From: Campylobacterales bacterium
GTDB lineage: Bacteria; Campylobacterota; Campylobacteria; Campylobacterales; Sulfurospirillaceae
Direction: 5' to 3'
Assembly (NCBI GenBank): GCA_016930915.1
Contig: JAFGFU010000015.1
Coordinates: 1-64,000, forward strand
DNA: 64,000 bases
This document shows, piece by piece, positions 53,815-62,299 of this stretch; position 1 is the stretch's first letter, and each line of letters begins with the position of its first letter. The position numbers were made by a program, and so were the translations under genes. The notes under the pieces are model-generated. The model did not search any database. It worked only from the letters and a program-made list of their open reading frames with translations, and was not told the DNA's origin.

Positions 53815-54030
53815 ATGCAATTTATCCACACCTTCTTTAGCCTCTACAAAGAAGGCTTTGCCAACCTTAAACTAGGAAAGACATTGTGGAAAATTGTTCT
53901 TCTTAAACTACTGATTATGCTGGTCGTGTTTAAATTTTTCTTCTTTAACACGACCCTTCACTCCCACTTTTTAGACGATACCGCTCGTAGTAATTATGTA
54001 TTAGACAATCTTATTAAGGAGACACCATGA
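53815..54030 (+). CDS. DUF4492-family membrane protein ahead of cydA
   Basis: A 71-residue protein (MQFIHTFFSLYKEGFANLKLGKTLWKI) with one membrane helix (VLLKLLIMLVVFKFFFF). A protein of this kind is the regular companion of cytochrome bd genes in Campylobacterota and Bacteroidetes. Its stop overlaps the cydA start (ATGA). It is probably an assembly or stability factor; this is inference from location. Confidence 0.7.
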   Translation: MQFIHTFFSLYKEGFANLKLGKTLWKIVLLKLLIMLVVFKFFFFNTTLHSHFLDDTARSNYVLDNLIKETP

Positions 54031-55556
54031 ACGAACTCGCTTCGGTTGATTGGAGTAGAGCCCAGTTTGCGCTCACTGCTATCTACCATTTTCTTTTTGT
54101 ACCCCTCACGTTGGGGCTTAGTTTTATCATCGCTATTATGGAGACACTCTATATCAAAACAGGCGATGCGCATTGGAAAAAAATCACTCAATTTTGGATG
54201 AGCCTTTTTGCGATCAATTTTGCAATTGGTGTTGCAACAGGGCTTATTATGGAGTTTGAGTTTGGTACCAACTGGGCAAATTATTCGTGGTTTGTCGGCG
54301 ATATTTTCGGCGCACCTTTAGCCATTGAGGGTATTTTAGCCTTCTTTATGGAATCCACCTTTTTTGCGGTCATGTTCTTTGGCTGGAATAAAGTTAGCCC
54401 AAAATTCCACTTACTCTCTACGTGGTTAGTGGCGATTGGCTCCAACCTCTCCGCCTTTTGGATTTTAGTCGCCAATGGCTGGATGCAATACCCTGTAGGC
54501 ATGCATTTCAACCCCGCCACGGCTCGCAACGAAATGGAAAATTTCTTTGATGTTGCCCTCTCCCCTGTAGCGGTTATAAAATTTTTACACACTGTTGCCA
54601 GTGGCTATGTCATTGGAGCTTTATTTGTGGTGGGAATTTCAGCATGGTTTTTGCTCAAAAAGAAAGAGCTACTTTTTGCTAAACGCAGTATGGTGGTAGG
54701 AGCAACCTTTGGGCTTATCACCTCACTTTTCTTAGCCTTCAGTGGCGATGAAAGTGCCTATCAAGTCACCCAACACCAACCCGCAAAACTCGCTGCTATG
54801 GAAGGACTTTATAAAGGCGAATCCAGAGCAGGGCTCATTGCCTTTGGTATTTTAAATCCTAACAAAAAATTAGGCGATAATGAACCTGAGTTTTTAGGTG
54901 ACATCGAAATTCCTTATATGCTCTCCTTATTAGGTCACCGTCATGTCGATGCCTTTGTGGCTGGACTCGAAGATTTGGTCTATGGCAATCCTTTACACAA
55001 TATTCCATCTGCTAGTGAGCGCATCGCCAATGGCAAAATTGCCTTACAAGCGCTCAGTGATTTTAGAGAGGCAAAAAAAATGGGAGATGCCCCAAAAATG
55101 AGAGAAAATGAGGCGATTTTACAAACGCATATGAAAGATTTTGGCTATGGTTATTTTGAAAAACCTGAACAAATTATCCCACCCATTGCCCTTTCATTTT
55201 ACAGCTTCCATATCATGGTCTCCTTAGGTATGTGGTTTATCGCACTCTTTGCGCTGGTTCTCTTTTATATACTCAAGCGTGATATTACACGCTATCCTTT
55301 AGTCCTTTATGCGGCATTGTGGAGCATTCCCTTAGGCTACATTGCAGCAGAAGCAGGATGGATTGTGGCAGAAGTCGGCAGACAGCCATGGGCGATTCAA
55401 GATTTGATGCCCACACACATCGCCGCAACCCATTTAGGTGGAGGCAATGTCGCCCTCTCATTTACACTCTTTGCCATTTTATTTACCGTGCTCCTCATTG
55501 CGGAGATAAAAATTATGCTCAGGCAAATTTCCAAAGGCTTTGAGGGAGGTCATTAA
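54027..55556 (+). CDS. cydA: Cytochrome bd quinol oxidase subunit I
   Basis: A 509-residue subunit. It starts MNELASVDWSRAQFALTAIYHFLFVPLTLG (haem b595 His region), with MQYPVGMHFNP and the GRQPWAIQDLMPT signature near the end. The Q loop is about 250-370. It reduces oxygen to water with quinol, at high oxygen affinity, in the inner membrane. It starts in the DUF4492 stop and ends overlapping the cydB start (TAATG). Confidence 0.93.
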   Translation: MNELASVDWSRAQFALTAIYHFLFVPLTLGLSFIIAIMETLYIKTGDAHWKKITQFWMSLFAINFAIGVATGLIMEFEFGTNWANYSWFVGDIFGAPLAIEGILAFFMESTFFAVMFFGWNKVSPKFHLLSTWLVAIGSNLSAFWILVANGWMQYPVGMHFNPATARNEMENFFDVALSPVAVIKFLHTVASGYVIGALFVVGISAWFLLKKKELLFAKRSMVVGATFGLITSLFLAFSGDESAYQVTQHQPAKLAAMEGLYKGESRAGLIAFGILNPNKKLGDNEPEFLGDIEIPYMLSLLGHRHVDAFVAGLEDLVYGNPLHNIPSASERIANGKIALQALSDFREAKKMGDAPKMRENEAILQTHMKDFGYGYFEKPEQIIPPIALSFYSFHIMVSLGMWFIALFALVLFYILKRDITRYPLVLYAALWSIPLGYIAAEAGWIVAEVGRQPWAIQDLMPTHIAATHLGGGNVALSFTLFAILFTVLLIAEIKIMLRQISKGFEGGH

Positions 55557-56686
55557 TGTTTGAATTACTCTCTTTTTTACAACTGCAACAGTTGTGGTGG
55601 ATGATTGTCAGTCTTTTAGCAGGACTCTTTGTCTTTTTAATGTTCATTCAAGGCGGACAAAGTCTGCTTTTTAGTCTGCCTGAGAATGAAGTGGAAAAAA
55701 GCATGCTCATTAACTCCTTGGGACGCAAATGGGAGCTTGGCTTTACCACGCTTGTTCTCTTTGGTGGAGCATTGTTTGCGGCATTTCCTCTTTTTTACGC
55801 TACTAGTTTTGGAGGGGCGTATTGGGTGTGGCTTGCCATTTTATTTTGTTTTATCATTCAAGCCGTAAGCTACGAATACCGCAAAAAAGAGAACAATTTT
55901 TTGGGTCAAAAAACTTATGAAATGTTCTTGTATATTAACGGCTCATTGGGTGTGATTTTACTCGGTGTTGCGCTAAGTACACTTTTTAGTGGTGCCTCTT
56001 TTCATTTAGATGAAAATTTCTTTGTGCAATGGGATACAAATCTTAGAGGGCTTGAAGCGCTCTTTATCCCTCAAAACTACCTTTTAGCCTTCTCTCTTTT
56101 CTTTTTAGCACGTCTGAGTGCGGGGCTTTATTTTCTCAGCAACATCAACCACGCCTCTTTACATGTAAGAATTCAAAAGATGCTTTTGAAAAATACCTTG
56201 CTCTTTTTGCCGTTCTTTTTGGGCTTTTTGGCGTGGATTTTTCTCAAAGAGGGATTTGCTTACGATACCTCGGGTGTCGTGCATATCGAAGCCTACAAAT
56301 ACCTAAGCAACCTTCTTGCCTTACCCGTGGTCGCTGTGATGATTCTTCTAGGTGTGGTATTAGTGCTTGTAGCGCTTTATTTGGGTATTTTTAAAGCCAA
56401 TGTTCATGGGATCAAAGTGATGGGCGTGGGAATTGTCCTTGCGGTGATGGGTATTTTCTTACTTTTAGGGTTTAACCAAACAGCGTTTTACCCCTCTTTG
56501 AGTGCGCTTCAAAGCTCACTCACTATCGAGAATTCAAGCGGAAGTCACTATACATTAACCGCCATGAGTTATGTTGCCCTTATCATTCCTTTTGTCCTTG
56601 CCTATATCACCTATGCATGGTATGCGATGGATAAAAAAGATATTGATGAAGCGGAGATACGTGATGCTTCAGAGCACCACTACTAA
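55556..56686 (+). CDS. cydB: Cytochrome bd quinol oxidase subunit II
   Basis: A 376-residue protein with about eight to nine helices. It begins MFELLSFLQLQQLWWMIVSLLAGLFVF; the QQLWW and later FIQGGQSLLF stretches are CydB landmarks, though the loop is the shorter CIO/bd variant. It stabilises haems in the bd oxidase. One palindrome variant lies in it (56159-56168), read SLHVR. The small gene follows after 9 bases. Confidence 0.9.
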   Translation: MFELLSFLQLQQLWWMIVSLLAGLFVFLMFIQGGQSLLFSLPENEVEKSMLINSLGRKWELGFTTLVLFGGALFAAFPLFYATSFGGAYWVWLAILFCFIIQAVSYEYRKKENNFLGQKTYEMFLYINGSLGVILLGVALSTLFSGASFHLDENFFVQWDTNLRGLEALFIPQNYLLAFSLFFLARLSAGLYFLSNINHASLHVRIQKMLLKNTLLFLPFFLGFLAWIFLKEGFAYDTSGVVHIEAYKYLSNLLALPVVAVMILLGVVLVLVALYLGIFKANVHGIKVMGVGIVLAVMGIFLLLGFNQTAFYPSLSALQSSLTIENSSGSHYTLTAMSYVALIIPFVLAYITYAWYAMDKKDIDEAEIRDASEHHY

Positions 56687-56695
56687 GGAGATTTT

Positions 56696-56797
56696 ATGGA
56701 TTACACAAGCGCACTCATCTGGCTTGCATGCTGGCCAGTACTGATTTATGGGACGTACCGATTTATTCTCTTTACTGTTAAAAAATTAGACGCCTAA
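56696..56797 (+). CDS. CydX-like 33-residue membrane protein
   Basis: A short gene: an AAGGAG site at 56685-56690, five spacer bases, ATG, 33 codons, TAA. The product begins MDYTSALIWLACWPVLIYG, a single helix, and ends in a basic tail (VKKLDA). Its place directly after cydB and its form match the small third subunit (CydX/CydS) of bd oxidases, which stabilises haem binding. No sequence similarity to E. coli CydX is claimed. The terminator after it ends the operon. Confidence 0.7.
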   Translation: MDYTSALIWLACWPVLIYGTYRFILFTVKKLDA

Positions 56798-56800
56798 ATA

Positions 56801-56826
56801 AGAGGCAGGATAACTGCCTCTTTCTT
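56801..56826 (+). terminator. Rho-independent terminator of the cyd operon
   Basis: AGAGGCAG, a five-base loop and CTGCCTCT, followed by TTCTTCTTT. It begins four bases after the stop codon of the small CydX-like gene and confirms that gene as part of the operon. Confidence 0.8.
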
Positions 56827-56881
56827 CTTTACATGTAAAGATTTATGACCCACGTCAACGAGAAAAATCTCTGCTTTTTGC

Positions 56882-56887
56882 TACAAT
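56882..56887 (+). promoter_or_regulatory. Putative extended -10 (TGCTACAAT) for the cytochrome c gene
   Basis: TACAAT preceded by TGC, 33 bases ahead of the ATG at 56920. It resembles the sites at 21364 and 30906. Confidence 0.45.
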
Positions 56888-56919
56888 AAAATCTAATATA
56901 TCACACATAGAGAAAAATC

Positions 56920-57258
56920 ATGAAACAATTTTTTGGACTTATTTGTATCGCCACAAGCCTTAGTGCTACAAACTTGGGAGAAACGCTTTTTCAGGGCAAC
57001 TGTGTCACCTGTCATGATACAAAGAAGGCAAACTCAGCCCCTTCCATTAAAGAGATACAAATCCGCTACAAACAAAAACTTCCCACCAAAGAAGCATTTG
57101 TCTCCTTTATGGCACAATGGGTTTTAAAACCTGATGCCAAAACAGCCTTAATGCCTGAAGCAATTGCAAAATACGAGCTTATGCCTATTTTAGGCTATGA
57201 TAAAGAGAGCTTAGAGGAGATTGCACACTACCTCTATGATGCAACATGGCAACCTTGA
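56920..57258 (+). CDS. Small periplasmic monohaem cytochrome c
   Basis: A 112-residue protein with a signal peptide (MKQFFGLICIATSLSAT). The haem motif is CVTCH (residues about 28-32). An axial Met is available in TALMPEAIAKY or ELMPILGY. It is probably an electron carrier or a cytochrome c subunit in the periplasm. It stands alone, with a candidate promoter TGCTACAAT before it. Its 3' end overlaps the convergent P-type ATPase gene by 25 bases. Confidence 0.8.
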   Translation: MKQFFGLICIATSLSATNLGETLFQGNCVTCHDTKKANSAPSIKEIQIRYKQKLPTKEAFVSFMAQWVLKPDAKTALMPEAIAKYELMPILGYDKESLEEIAHYLYDATWQP

Positions 57259-59939
57259 CGCTTTTTACATGTAAAGTATTTTTCGACCTCAACAATGCCA
57301 TAAATCAGCAAACTTGAAAGAGACACTATACCCCATTCAAACCATCCCAAAGGTGCCGTATCAAAAAGCGTATTCATCCATGGATGATACGTTAAGAAAA
57401 ATTGTAATCCTCCAACAACAAACATGGCATAAAGCAAATAAGGATTACTAAAAAAGCCTATTTTAAAAACAGAGTAATGAAATGAACGGCAATTAAAGAG
57501 ATAGAGCATTTCGCCAAAAACAAAAATATTAATTACCAACGTTCGAGCAACCCTTTCATCCATCCCTAAAGAGAGTGTGTAAAAAAAGGCTCCAAACGCA
57601 TGTATAAAGAGTAAACATCCCACCAAAATAACTCGAAATAAAAGCGCTTGACTCATAATGGGTGTTTGTGGAGAACGAGGAGGATTTTGCATAAGTGCTT
57701 TTTCTTTGGGCTCATACGCCAACATAATGCCTAGCGCACTATCGCTTAGCATATTAATCCACAAAATCTGTAAAGGAAGCAAAGGAAGCACCACTCCAAA
57801 ACAAATCGCCACAATAATCACCAACCCTTCTCCTACGTTGGTCGGCAAAATCCATGTGATAAATTTAATCAGATTGTCATAGACAACCCTTCCTTCTTCA
57901 ATGGCATCTTTAATGCTCAAAAAATTATCGTCTGCTAAAATCATATCTGCGGATTCTTTGGCAACTTCTGTGCCTGAAATACCCATGGCGATACCAATAT
58001 TTGCCTGTCTGAGCGCTGGTGCATCATTAACCCCATCGCCTGTCATCGCCACAATCTCATTGTGTGCTTGAAGCGCTTTGACTAACCGCAATTTTTGCTC
58101 AGGGGCAATACGAGCAAACACATTCACCTCTTTTATGGTTTCTAAAAGCTGTGCATCCGTATACATATCCATCTCTTTGCCCGTTAAAAATGGTTTTTGG
58201 GTACTGACTTTAATACCAATCGCTTTGGCAATAGCCAATGCAGTAACACCATGATCCCCCGTAATCATCTTCACCTCAACACCCGCTTCATAACAACGCT
58301 GCACTGCCTCATTCACGCCCACACGAGGAGGATCCATCATGCCTTGCAAGCCTAAAAAAATTAACCCTTTTTCAAGATGCTGATGCTCTAGCACTTCAAC
58401 TTTTTCACTCAAACAAAGTTTTGCAAACGCTAAAATACGCAGTCCTGATGTAGCCATTCTCTCAGCGTGATGAACAACAAGCGCTTTATCAATCGCACGT
58501 TTTGCTCCCTCCATGCTCATCACCCAATCGCATCGCTCTAAAATCTTCTCAACAGAGCCTTTCATATAAACCACGAACCCCTCATCGCTCTGGTACAGTG
58601 ACGCCATATATTGACGTTCAGATTCAAAATGCAAGGTATCAACAAGCGTGCTTTGATGTGCCATTACCTCCGTAATGCCTCCCTTCTTAGCAGAGACAAT
58701 TAGCGCTCCTTCAGTAGGATCGCCCTCAATGCTATAACGCCCTTGAATTTGATGGTGCAATGCAGTATTACATAAAAGACCACAATAGAGCGTTTCATAT
58801 AACGCACTTTTTGGTTTAGGAACCAAAGCCTTACCACCAGCTATAACATCTCCTTTGGGGTCATACCCGCTTCCGCTCAAAGAAAAAGAGTGATTGTCCA
58901 CGTAAATCTGTGTTACACTCATAGCATTTTGCGTCAATGTACCTGTTTTATCAGAACAAATGACAGTTGTGCTCCCTAAAGTTTCTACCGCAGGAAGCCT
59001 TCTGATAATGGCATTTTTACGTGCCATTTTAACAACGCCAATCGCAAGAATAATAGTCATAACCGCAGGCAAACCCTCAGGAATAATGCCCACAGCTAAC
59101 GCCACAGAAGCCATAAAGGTCTCCACAAGTGGCTCTTCATGCCACAATCCTAATCCAAATGTGATGAAAGAAATCGCAACAATACTGTAAAGCATACGTT
59201 TTGAAAAACGTGCTAATTTTTGGGTGAGTGGGGTTTGAAGCATTTGCGCCGTTGCAATGAGTGTATTGATTTTTCCTATTTGTGTTGCATCGCCAACCTC
59301 AACCACAACTCCTTGCGCAAAACCATGGGTGATAAGCGTCGACGCATAGAGCATACTGAGACGATCGGCTAAAGGCGTATCAGAAGCATCAACCCCCGCA
59401 CGTTTACTCTCACTCACAGACTCTCCCGTTAAGGAAGACTCATCCACACGAAGTTCTTTACTCAGGCATAACTTGATATCTGCAGGAACTTTGTCGCCTG
59501 AATAGAGCAACACAATATCTCCTACAACAAGCTCTTTTGCATCTAAAAGATACTTTTCACCATTGCGTAAAATCGTTATTTTGTTAATGCTAAGTTTTGA
59601 AAGGGCTTCAATGGCTTGACGTGCTTTGGCTTCTTGAATATACCCAATCACAGCGTTGATAACAATAACTATAAAAATAACACTCGCATCTAACCACTCT
59701 TGAAGCATTCCCATTACAACGCACGCAACGATAAGAATATAAACAAGCGGTTGATGAAATTGAAGCAAAAAGAGTTTCAAGGCACTCTCAGATTTTTTTT
59801 GTTTTAACCTATTTTCACCATAACGAAGACGGCGCTTTTCAATCTCTTGCGTATGAATTCCAGCCTTTACATCGACATCCAATAGTTCTAAAACAGAACC
59901 TGAGTCTAACGTGTGCCAAGCCATTGCTTCTTTTAACAT
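57234..59939 (-). CDS. P-type cation-transporting ATPase (P2A, Ca/Mn type)
   Basis: A 901-residue enzyme with the P2A layout. The N-terminal cation ATPase domain (AWHTLDSGSVLELLDVD), the TGES phosphatase motif (SSLTGESVSE), VGIIPEGLPAV (metal-site helix 4), the phosphorylation site ICSDKTGTLTQN (Asp about 327), the KGSVEKILERC nucleotide domain, MTGDGVNDAPAL and the helix 5-6 stretch are present. It would expel Ca2+, Mn2+ or a similar cation. The C-terminal CKKRQG is partly coded by the palindrome at 57264-57275. Confidence 0.9.
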   Translation of the reverse strand: MLKEAMAWHTLDSGSVLELLDVDVKAGIHTQEIEKRRLRYGENRLKQKKSESALKLFLLQFHQPLVYILIVACVVMGMLQEWLDASVIFIVIVINAVIGYIQEAKARQAIEALSKLSINKITILRNGEKYLLDAKELVVGDIVLLYSGDKVPADIKLCLSKELRVDESSLTGESVSESKRAGVDASDTPLADRLSMLYASTLITHGFAQGVVVEVGDATQIGKINTLIATAQMLQTPLTQKLARFSKRMLYSIVAISFITFGLGLWHEEPLVETFMASVALAVGIIPEGLPAVMTIILAIGVVKMARKNAIIRRLPAVETLGSTTVICSDKTGTLTQNAMSVTQIYVDNHSFSLSGSGYDPKGDVIAGGKALVPKPKSALYETLYCGLLCNTALHHQIQGRYSIEGDPTEGALIVSAKKGGITEVMAHQSTLVDTLHFESERQYMASLYQSDEGFVVYMKGSVEKILERCDWVMSMEGAKRAIDKALVVHHAERMATSGLRILAFAKLCLSEKVEVLEHQHLEKGLIFLGLQGMMDPPRVGVNEAVQRCYEAGVEVKMITGDHGVTALAIAKAIGIKVSTQKPFLTGKEMDMYTDAQLLETIKEVNVFARIAPEQKLRLVKALQAHNEIVAMTGDGVNDAPALRQANIGIAMGISGTEVAKESADMILADDNFLSIKDAIEEGRVVYDNLIKFITWILPTNVGEGLVIIVAICFGVVLPLLPLQILWINMLSDSALGIMLAYEPKEKALMQNPPRSPQTPIMSQALLFRVILVGCLLFIHAFGAFFYTLSLGMDERVARTLVINIFVFGEMLYLFNCRSFHYSVFKIGFFSNPYLLYAMFVVGGLQFFLTYHPWMNTLFDTAPLGWFEWGIVSLSSLLIYGIVEVEKYFTCKKRQGCHVAS

Positions 59940-59960
59940 TTTAAACCCCTACTTTGCCTA

Positions 59961-60650
59961 TTACTCAACCCGCCATCCATGATTTGCTTTAATAATCTCA
60001 GCGTTTTTACACCCGCTCTGCTCTCCTAAATCACACGCATTTTGGAACGCTTCTTTGGCTTTTTGCTCATTTTGAGCCACCCCTTGACCATAATAATACA
60101 TCTCTCCCAAACGCACACACGATTCTGCCATACCTGCATCACATGCCCGCTGATAATAAATAACCGCATCCACAACATTTTCATCTTGCTCATAGAGTAA
60201 ACCCAAATGCGCACAACTGCGACCAACCCCATATGCACACGCCCTATCGTGATAGTCCACCGCCTTTTGCATATCTTCCCTCACGCCTGTGCCATTTTCA
60301 TACATCAACGCCACACTCGCACACCCTTCCCCATCGCCTAGCGCACACGCTCTCTCATACCACTGAAGTGCTAAAGAGAGGTTTTTTCCTGCATGACCAT
60401 TTTCATACATGTAACCGACATTGGCACACCCACTGCCTAGTCCTAGCTCGCAGGCTCGTGTGTATAAGGCTTTGGCACGTACAAAACTTTGTAATACCCC
60501 ATCGCCTGAATGGTACATAGCACCTAAGGCGACACACGCTTTAGCATCGCCCCTATCGCAGGCGTTTTGGTACGTACTTTCTCGCTCAAAATCAAGCCCG
60601 TACACCAGTGTTGTCATAACAATTGTTATCATAAAAAAGAGTTTTTTCAT
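59961..60650 (-). CDS. Secreted Sel1-repeat, cysteine-rich protein (Hcp-like)
   Basis: A 229-residue protein starting at 60650 behind AAGGA (MKKLFFMITIVMTTLVYG signal peptide). Five to six Sel1 repeats of about 36 residues follow, each holding a Cys pair spaced by seven (CDRGDAKAC, CELGLGSGC, CALGDGEGC, CAYGVGRSC, CDAGMAESC, CDLGEQSGC), which is exactly the Helicobacter cysteine-rich protein pattern. Some Hcp proteins bind beta-lactam compounds or act on the host; most are of unknown function. It is transcribed divergently from the AraC gene with only 45 bases between. Confidence 0.85.
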   Translation of the reverse strand: MKKLFFMITIVMTTLVYGLDFERESTYQNACDRGDAKACVALGAMYHSGDGVLQSFVRAKALYTRACELGLGSGCANVGYMYENGHAGKNLSLALQWYERACALGDGEGCASVALMYENGTGVREDMQKAVDYHDRACAYGVGRSCAHLGLLYEQDENVVDAVIYYQRACDAGMAESCVRLGEMYYYGQGVAQNEQKAKEAFQNACDLGEQSGCKNAEIIKANHGWRVE

Positions 60651-60695
60651 GTGCATTCCTTGTCATTGTTTTATTGATTATATTACAATACCACT

Positions 60696-61508
60696 ATGAA
60701 GCCAACAAAAACAACCCTTATCGCCTATAAAAATGCTCCCTTTGTGCAGATTCGCCAAACCTTTCAGAGTAAAAGAGTCTACGAAACCCATGCCCACACG
60801 ACGCTTTCCATTGGTTTCATGGTAGAAGGAGAAACCTCGTTTCAGACACCATCTGGCGCATTTCTTTTACAGCAAGGCGCACTTGCGGTGATTCCACCTT
60901 TGATGCAGCACGCCTGCAATCCCCTAGCACACCAAGCTCGAAGTTACGTGATGGTCTATTTTGAACCTGCATTTTGCGCACAACTCCAATCACGTTTGTT
61001 TCATCAGCCCACGACCACTCTTTTACCTCTTAAAAATCCTCTTATCTATCACCAAGAACTCTATGAGGAATTTATCACCATTATAGATGCGCTCATTCGT
61101 GGCTATGAGCCTTTACATGTAAAGGCACTCGAACAATGGTTAGAGCGCTTTTTATGGCTCTACACACAAAATATTTTGCCCAAAACACCCGCTCCTACCT
61201 TGCAAGCCATAGCGCATTTTTTAACACAACGTCTGGATGAAACACCCAGCCTTCAAGACTTAGCAAAGCGCTTTTCTTACAACCCTTATGTGCTCTTACG
61301 TCATTTTAAAAAAGCCTATGGCACAACCCCAAAACGCTACGCTTTACAGCTTAAAATAGAACTTGCTAAAAAATTGCTCCAAGAAGGAATGCCCGCTTCT
61401 TTGTGTGCGCATTATTGTGGATTTGTGGATCAGAGCCATTTTCAGCGCTTCTTCAAACGCCACACCGCACTCACCCCAAAAGAGTACCACGTCAATTTTG
61501 TACAATAA
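60696..61508 (+). CDS. AraC-family transcription regulator
   Basis: A 270-residue protein. Residues 1-100 form a cupin-like sensor domain (VYETHAHTTLSIGFMVEGETSF, the AraC cupin start). The DNA-binding domain has two helix-turn-helix motifs (PSLQDLAKRFSYNPYVLLRHFKKAYG and GFVDQSHFQRFFKRHTALTPKEY). It probably controls the LysE-type exporter 45 bases downstream, as AraC-RhtB gene pairs often do. One palindrome copy (61112-61123) is read LHVK. No ligand can be predicted. Confidence 0.88.
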   Translation: MKPTKTTLIAYKNAPFVQIRQTFQSKRVYETHAHTTLSIGFMVEGETSFQTPSGAFLLQQGALAVIPPLMQHACNPLAHQARSYVMVYFEPAFCAQLQSRLFHQPTTTLLPLKNPLIYHQELYEEFITIIDALIRGYEPLHVKALEQWLERFLWLYTQNILPKTPAPTLQAIAHFLTQRLDETPSLQDLAKRFSYNPYVLLRHFKKAYGTTPKRYALQLKIELAKKLLQEGMPASLCAHYCGFVDQSHFQRFFKRHTALTPKEYHVNFVQ

Positions 61509-61553
61509 TTTTTTTTACCTTTTTTCTATGCTTACATGTAAAAAAGGTATGCA

Positions 61554-62171
61554 ATGTTTGGCAGTGAATTTTTAACGCTTACAAGTATCTATTTTCTTGC
61601 ACTTCTAAGCCCTGGACAAGATTTTTTTCTGATTATGAAACAAGCGCTCACGCATGGGTATCAAAAAGCATGGTGGGTCTGTTTGGGTATTGCAAGTGGT
61701 AATGCCTTGTATATAATTCTTGCCTATATGGGGCATCATTTTTTTACGCAGTTTCAAACGCTTATGCATTTGATTGAATTAGGAGGTGCGCTCTTTTTAC
61801 TCTATTTGGGTGTTTTACTCAGTATAGCTCCTAAACCTCATGCCAATTCTTCTTTACATGTAAAAAGCATACGTGCACGAAAACTTTTTACACAAGGTCT
61901 TTTCTCAGCCCTGCTCAACCCTAAAAATATTCTTTTTTACTTTTCCCTACTTTTTACCATTATTGAAGCCAATCAACAGTTACATGTAAAGGTATTTTAT
62001 GCAGTATGGATGGTTAGTCTATTGCTAATATGGGATGTTTGTGTAGCATTTTTATTTGGCAATACCAGAGCTTTAAAACTTCTGCCTTATTTGTATCTTA
62101 TTCAAAAAATGATTGGTGTTTTCTTTATTCTTTTTGCGCTTAATCTCTTTGTGGCATGGTTTTTAAAATGA
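61554..62171 (+). CDS. LysE/RhtB-family exporter
   Basis: A 205-residue transporter of six helices: the N terminus FLTLTSIYFLALLSPGQDFFLIMKQAL is the LysE motif (SPGPxxL-like, here SPGQDF), with LLNPKNILFYFSLLFTI in the second half. It exports amino acids or related compounds. Two palindrome copies (61853-61864 and 61980-61989) are read as LHVK. It follows the AraC gene with only 45 bases between, so a regulator-exporter pair is probable. Confidence 0.85.
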   Translation: MFGSEFLTLTSIYFLALLSPGQDFFLIMKQALTHGYQKAWWVCLGIASGNALYIILAYMGHHFFTQFQTLMHLIELGGALFLLYLGVLLSIAPKPHANSSLHVKSIRARKLFTQGLFSALLNPKNILFYFSLLFTIIEANQQLHVKVFYAVWMVSLLLIWDVCVAFLFGNTRALKLLPYLYLIQKMIGVFFILFALNLFVAWFLK

Positions 62172-62288
62172 GTTTGTTGGTATCATATCCAACAGAAGAG
62201 GTTCATTCACCATCACATACGAGTCATCTACCACTGCATCCACGGAAGCAACAGCAAACATTCCCGTACCAAAACAACTATGCTCCAT
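62163..62288 (-). CDS. Short ORF of 41 residues after the RND exporter (doubtful)
   Basis: A possible product MEHSCFGTGMFAVASVDAVV and onwards, starting 11 bases after the exporter stop codon and running into the end of the LysE-type gene. No ribosome site precedes it and no family is recognised. It fills the only gap in this part and may be a remnant or chance frame. Confidence 0.2.
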   Translation of the reverse strand: MEHSCFGTGMFAVASVDAVVDDSYVMVNEPLLLDMIPTNSF

Positions 62289-62299
62289 AATTTACACAT

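Larger units (their letters stand above)
4521..61989. repeat. Highly iterated palindrome TTTACATGTAAA (31 copies of the core TTACATGTAA)
   Basis: Core starts, as read by eye: 4522, 8283, 8765, 9988, 11059, 14989, 15208, 18342, 23675, 25222, 26830, 28934, 29257, 33962, 34284, 38232, 38536, 43901, 44629, 45225, 46930, 50426, 50737, 51593, 56159, 56829, 57265, 61113, 61532, 61854, 61980. Nineteen copies have the full 12-base form, and seven of them extend to CTTTACATGTAAAG. Twenty-five copies lie inside genes (sixteen in the Leu-His-Val frame, eight in the Thr-Cys frame, one as a stop codon) and six between genes. Near-matches also occur (7912, 19424, 21649, 30114, 60403 and TTTACGTGTAAG near 38172). 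Rough composition-based expectation for the 10-mer in 64 kb is about 0.2. Confidence 0.92.
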
